Of a stretch of DNA of 9,657 nt, positions 7,701 to 9,657 are shown piece after piece. The position numbers and the translations under genes are program-made. This DNA comes from Anaerolineaceae bacterium (GTDB taxonomy: Bacteria; Planctomycetota; Phycisphaerae; FEN-1346; JAACEH01), in contig JAACEH010000040.1 in the NCBI GenBank assembly GCA_011682595.1, positions 1 to 9,657 on the forward strand. The letters run 5' to 3'. Position 1 is the first letter of the stretch. Each line of letters starts with the position of its first letter. The notes under the pieces are model-generated. The model saw only the letters and a list, made by a program, of their open reading frames with translations. It was not told the DNA's origin and did not search any database.

Positions 7701-7999
7701 TTCGCCAGGACGTGGTCGATATGCTCGGCAAGTTGGCGCCGCCGGCGGAGCTTCTTTTCGACCTGCAGGAGATTCGCATCCATGCCCAGCGCTGGAGGAT
7801 CAGCGGCATCAAGTCGGTCGCCAACGACGTGATCTTCACGCTGGACAATCTGCAGACCGTCGGGCCGCTGTTTTCCGAAGCCCCGGGAAAGGTCAGGATA
7901 ATCAACGAGCAAACGGTTTACCTGCGTCTGCGGCCGGAGTCGATGGATCCGCTGCGGCTGGTGATCATAATGAAGCGACTGCTGTCGCGGGAGTCGTAA
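4742..7999 (+). CDS. mfd: Transcription-repair coupling factor Mfd
   Basis: Mfd is a DNA translocase that pushes stalled RNA polymerase off damaged template and recruits UvrA, starting nucleotide excision repair of transcribed strands. At 1085 residues it is slightly short for the family but complete. In order: a UvrB-like N-terminal module ([23 protein letters not shown]...[17 protein letters not shown], residues 185-220, with Arg190, Arg206 and Phe210 at the spacing of the E. coli UvrA-contact residues); a CarD-like RNA-polymerase-interaction domain at about 425-485 ([17 protein letters not shown]); helicase motif [10 protein letters not shown] with Lys584; motif II DEEQ 679-682; motif [14 protein letters not shown]; motif [16 protein letters not shown] (814-828); motif [10 protein letters not shown] (848-855); and a C-terminal autoinhibitory domain from about 920. 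All ATPase motifs are intact. The TTG start is chosen for the upstream AAGGAG; ATG 4775 (11 codons in) is the alternative. It has its own promoter in the divergent region. Confidence 0.98.
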   Translation: MEASPKNLPQLMAGLEAFDALCSALDTQGAAIAEGLWGSSARALLAALLRKRPCCPVVLYCLAHINDCEDVREELAAFTDCTVDVFPAWESLPREAEVGDEILAGRLRVLKKLKELRARLGKAYDGPPHIIVAPVQALLQPVPSPRHLDDNTLIIKTGDQRDPEQLRNWLVERGFVPADLIGMRGEFSMRGGILDVFPPASAMPFRIEFFGDDIESIRTFDTATQRSVRQVDQVAITFLPPGQIKPGATCNLLNYLPEQALTVWHDPLEIAEMGRSFVSRLASPVGIYQYDGLARQRSEFPRLDLWSFAASAGQGPQFAFHVETVQRFSGKVDRVKEELTELAEGNTIWIFSDNEGESRRLGELISNMPPELQQAVETGVGPLSEGFRLVEAKVVVVSNHELFQRYKVRRPTVRRVKSRPIDSFLELKQGDYVVHLVHGIGRYLGVEMLRQEGKVEDYLSIEYRGGTRMYVPTSHVHLVQKYIGGFKSTVVLSKLGGKSWAARKERVAEAVRDLALELLETEAARSSQPGFRFPPDTLWMREMEASFPYQETEDQMASMSEIKKDMQSPRAMDRLICGDVGYGKTELAVRAVFKAAEAGKQSAILVPTTILAEQHQRTFSERLADYPVTVAMLSRFLTHKQQKEVLNRVRKGQVDVLIGTHRLLSKDVEFADLGLVVIDEEQRFGVEHKERLKRFRKTVDVLTLTATPIPRTLHMSLLGIRDISSLSTPPQDRQSIRTEVCRWDDERIRQAIIRELNRDGQIFFVHNRIHNIQSISARIAALAPEARVVWAHGQLPERELEERMHEFLQRRADILVSTTIIESGLDIPTANTMFINMADLFGLAELHQLRGRIGRYKHRGYCYLLLPRDRPIRPEAVKRLKAIEEFSELGSGFQIAMRDLEIRGAGNILGPEQSGHVAAVGYELFCGLLEDAVRRAKGLEVEEEFETVVELGVSAYLPRDYAPGDRQRMTVYRMISRARTIELLQEVRQDVVDMLGKLAPPAELLFDLQEIRIHAQRWRISGIKSVANDVIFTLDNLQTVGPLFSEAPGKVRIINEQTVYLRLRPESMDPLRLVIIMKRLLSRES

Positions 8000-8036
8000 G
8001 AGCCGGCGAACCCACTCGGTGCTTGGGTGGTCGGGC

Positions 8037-8065
8037 TTGCTGTCGGGCGGCCGGGACGGTACAAT
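8037..8065 (+). promoter_or_regulatory. Candidate promoter of the SurA-like lipoprotein gene
   Basis: TTGCTG (8037-8042, 3 of 6) and TACAAT (8060-8065, 5 of 6) are 17 bp apart in the 92-bp gap behind mfd. Transcription would begin near 8072, about 20 nt before the GTG start and just upstream of the GAGGAGG ribosome-binding site. This suggests the gene need not be cotranscribed with mfd. Confidence 0.45.
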
Positions 8066-8077
8066 AATTCGTCTCTC

Positions 8078-8084
8078 GAGGAGG
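8078..8084 (+). promoter_or_regulatory. Ribosome-binding site deciding the GTG start of the lipoprotein gene
   Basis: GAGGAGG sits 7 nt before GTG 8092. This start gives a complete lipoprotein signal peptide (positive residues, hydrophobic stretch, LSGC lipobox), so site and protein agree. Confidence 0.75.
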
Positions 8085-8091
8085 TCTTGTT

Positions 8092-9449
8092 GTGCGCTAT
8101 GTCGGCGTGAAGATGTTTGCGGTCCTGCTGGGCCTGGCGGCTGTCGCCCTGAGCGGCTGTGGCGAGGCGCAGCTCCTGGACGAAAGCGAGGAGGGCCTTC
8201 GCCTGCCGCTGGCCGATGTCAAACGGCCGGTGCTCAGCGATGTGAACCCCTCCACGCCCTACACGGCGGAGACGGCTGAGGAAATGGACGTGGCCGATCC
8301 AGCCTCCGCAGTGGCACTGCTACGGAGGACGGGCGATCCGGGCCGGCCGACCCCTTCGGCGGGAGGCGTGGTCACGAACACGGCCGACCGGCAGCCGCTT
8401 CAGCCCGAGGCCCCGCGCTACCGGGCCGACCTGGACAAGGCCTTGGCCGACGGCGGCAGTGAACCAGCAGAGCCGCCCGGTGCGACCGGCGTTTCACAGG
8501 AACTGACGATCTCCGAAGAAGGCCAGAGGCTGAAAGTCGTCAACCTGATCGTGGCCGAGGTCAACGGTGAAATCATCACCCGCGAAGACCTGGTGCGGCC
8601 GATTCGCGGCCAGATGGCCCAGTGGTCCAAGGTCCTCGAGGAAAAAGAGTTCGAGGCTCGCGTCCGCCTGGAACTCTCGACGCGTCTGCGGGCCGAGATC
8701 AGTCGGCAACTCGCCCTGCAGGAAGCGAAGAAGCAGGCCCGCGAAGAGCACATCAAGTACTTCGATAAGGAGATCGAAAAGAAGCGGCAACGCCTGGTGG
8801 CCATGTCCGGCGGCAGCATGGCGAAGTGGCGTCAGAAGCTGGCCGCGGCGGGACTGACCGAGGACCAGTGGCGGCAGAATGCGGTCGATCGCATGATGGT
8901 CCAGTATTTTCTGAACGAGGCCATCGGGCCGAAAATCTCCGTCACGCGGCAGGAACTCCTCGACTACTACGAGCGCGTCAAGCAGGAACGGTACCAGCCC
9001 AAGACCCAGGCTCGCATGCAACTGATCCGGCTTCGCCGCCAGGACTACGCCAGCGCCGAGGCGGTGCTGTCGCTGGCCCGGAGCCTGGTCCGACGAGCCC
9101 GCAGCGGCGAGGACTTCGCCGCCTGGCCCGGAAGTACTCGACTGGATCCAGAGCAAGCGAAGGGGGACTCTGGCCGAGTCTCGGCAAGGGCAGCTATCAT
9201 GAGGACGCCGTCGACGCGGCCCTGTTCTCACAGCCCGTCGGCACGGTGTGCGACCCCATCGTCTGTCCGCGAGATGTCTACGTGATCAAGCCCCTGGAGC
9301 GAGTGGAAGGTCGCACGATCCCCTTCACGGAAGTCCAGGATGAAGTCGAGGCGGCCGTCAGAAACGCCAAGTTCGAAGAGATGGTCGGTGAGTATATACG
9401 GAAGCTGTACAAGAAAGCGTACATCAGGATTTTCGAGGAAAACCTCTAA
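8092..9449 (+). CDS. SurA/PrsA-like peptidyl-prolyl isomerase family lipoprotein, frameshifted
   Basis: An envelope folding factor: a lipid-anchored protein with a SurA-type chaperone domain and a parvulin-like domain. The GTG start gives a signal peptide (residues 1-22) with lipobox LSGC and lipidated Cys23. A low-complexity Pro/Ala/Glu-rich linker runs to about residue 140. A SurA_N-like region starts at AEVNGEIITREDL and continues through long charged helices (EAKKQAREEHIKYFDKEIEKKR). The parvulin-like part starts near residue 305 (TQARMQLIRLRR). The frame is broken: as written it runs past EDFAA into 53 junk residues and stops at 9285. One extra base near 9123 restores LARKYSTGSRASEGGLWPSLGKGSY and continues to TAA 9447-9449, giving 452 residues. 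Both sides of the break look coding, so this is either a sequencing or assembly deletion or a recent mutation. Both parvulin signature histidines are replaced (Met309; Tyr at 9279-9281), so it may act as a chaperone without isomerase activity. Confidence 0.85.
9112..9132 (+). other. Single-base deletion (frameshift point) in the lipoprotein gene
   Basis: The codons GAC TTC GCC GCC are followed by TGG CCC GGA. Adding one C at 9122-9123 gives GCC GCC CTG GCC CGG AAG TAC, that is AALARKY, the usual block before the glycine-rich part of parvulin domains. The run of C and G here is a typical place for a missed base. No X XXY YYZ slippery heptamer is present, which argues against programmed frameshifting. 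Confidence 0.8.
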
Positions 9450-9451
9450 CC

Positions 9452-9473
9452 CTGCGACCCAGGTTGGTCGCAG
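9452..9473 (+). terminator. Perfect 8-bp hairpin between lipoprotein and ferredoxin genes
   Basis: CTGCGACC (9452-9459) and GGTCGCAG (9466-9473) pair perfectly around a 6-nt loop, starting 3 nt after the lipoprotein stop and ending 7 nt before the ferredoxin ribosome-binding site (AGGAG, 9481-9485). There is no T-run, so it is not a canonical terminator. It may instead protect the 3' end of the upstream message or reduce read-through in a 44-bp gap. Confidence 0.45.
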
Positions 9474-9493
9474 CCAGTCCAGGAGCAACCCAG

Positions 9494-9657
9494 ATGCCAA
9501 AAGTCAGGTTCGAGCCCAGTGGAATCGAAGTTGAGGTCCCCGTCGGAACTCGTCTGATGGCCGCCGCCGATCAGGCCGCCGTGAAATTTGAAGGCGAGTT
9601 CTTCATCGGCGAGTGCTGCGAAGGACGCCTCGAGTGCGGCAACTGTTGCCTCGATAT
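9494..9657 (+). CDS. 2Fe-2S ferredoxin-like protein (5' part, runs off the window)
   Basis: The first 54 codons of a gene cut by the window end. ATG 9494 follows AGGAG (9481-9485) at 8-nt spacing. The N-terminus, MPKVRFEPSGIEVEVPVGTRLMAAADQAAV, is the beta-grasp start of small ferredoxins (a F.PSG..V.VP.GT.L..AA pattern). It is followed by the cluster loop, Cys42-x5-Cys48-x2-Cys51, the spacing seen in ferredoxin domains such as those of corrinoid-activation proteins; a fourth, distal Cys should lie downstream. Such proteins carry single electrons. Unusually, Cys41 and Cys52 stand directly beside cluster cysteines. Whether it is a free-standing ferredoxin of about 80-110 residues or the N-terminal domain of a larger protein cannot be told. 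It is 44 bp behind the lipoprotein gene and may share its transcript. Confidence 0.8.
   Translation, partial: MPKVRFEPSGIEVEVPVGTRLMAAADQAAVKFEGEFFIGECCEGRLECGNCCLD

Noticed and set aside
4415..7912. A 1165-codon open frame on the minus strand, opposite mfd
   Set aside because: It mirrors mfd, whose protein has every helicase motif. Its translation is a low-complexity mix of Asp, Gln, Leu, Val and Ala with no recognisable domain, as expected from the complement of GC-rich codons.
8010..8028. ACCCA / TGGGT hairpin after mfd as a terminator
   Set aside because: The stem is only 5 bp with a 9-nt loop, no T-run follows, and it overlaps the region just upstream of the lipoprotein promoter.
9112..9132. 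Programmed -1 ribosomal frameshift in the lipoprotein gene
   Set aside because: There is no slippery heptamer at the crossover, and the break is inside a conserved block; a simple missing base explains it better.
1..9657. Mobile element, CRISPR array, tRNA/rRNA, riboswitch or defence system
   Set aside because: I read through the window and saw no transposase or integrase, no regularly spaced repeats, no cloverleaf or rRNA segments, no recognised riboswitch core and no toxin-antitoxin or nuclease cassette.

Overview
This is a GC-rich chromosomal window of mostly housekeeping genes, with no mobile element, tRNA, rRNA or CRISPR array. The set (a eukaryote-like UDPGP-family pyrophosphorylase, a tiny unrecognised protein, a SurA_N-type lipoprotein, frequent GTG/TTG starts behind clear Shine-Dalgarno sequences) looks like a Planctomycetota genome, perhaps Phycisphaerae. 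That placement is inference from gene character, not a database match.

Layout. Positions 1-270 hold the 3' end of a UDP-sugar pyrophosphorylase gene. It converges on queA (354-1397, minus), the S-adenosylmethionine:tRNA ribosyltransferase-isomerase of queuosine synthesis. A 160-bp divergent region separates queA from a 62-residue protein of unknown function (1558-1746, plus). A class I/II PLP aminotransferase follows (1898-3094, plus). It converges on a two-domain protein with a degenerate receiver and an intact GGDEF domain (3268-4365, minus), which ends at a strong intrinsic terminator. A 376-bp divergent intergenic region carries a good promoter for mfd (4742-7999, plus), the transcription-repair coupling factor. 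Behind mfd, with its own promoter, is a SurA/PrsA-like lipoprotein (8092-9449) whose reading frame is broken by one missing base near 9123. The window closes on the start of a small 2Fe-2S ferredoxin-like gene (9494 to beyond 9657).

Functionally the genes are largely independent: cell-envelope precursor synthesis, tRNA modification, amino-acid metabolism, c-di-GMP signalling, DNA repair and envelope protein folding. No operon of obviously cooperating genes is seen, and I did not find a new multi-gene system. The points that deserve a second look are the receiver domain that has lost most phosphorylation residues while keeping a complete cyclase and I-site, the parvulin-like region lacking both signature histidines together with the frameshift inside it, the apparently leaderless queA transcript, and the doubled cysteines in the terminal ferredoxin.
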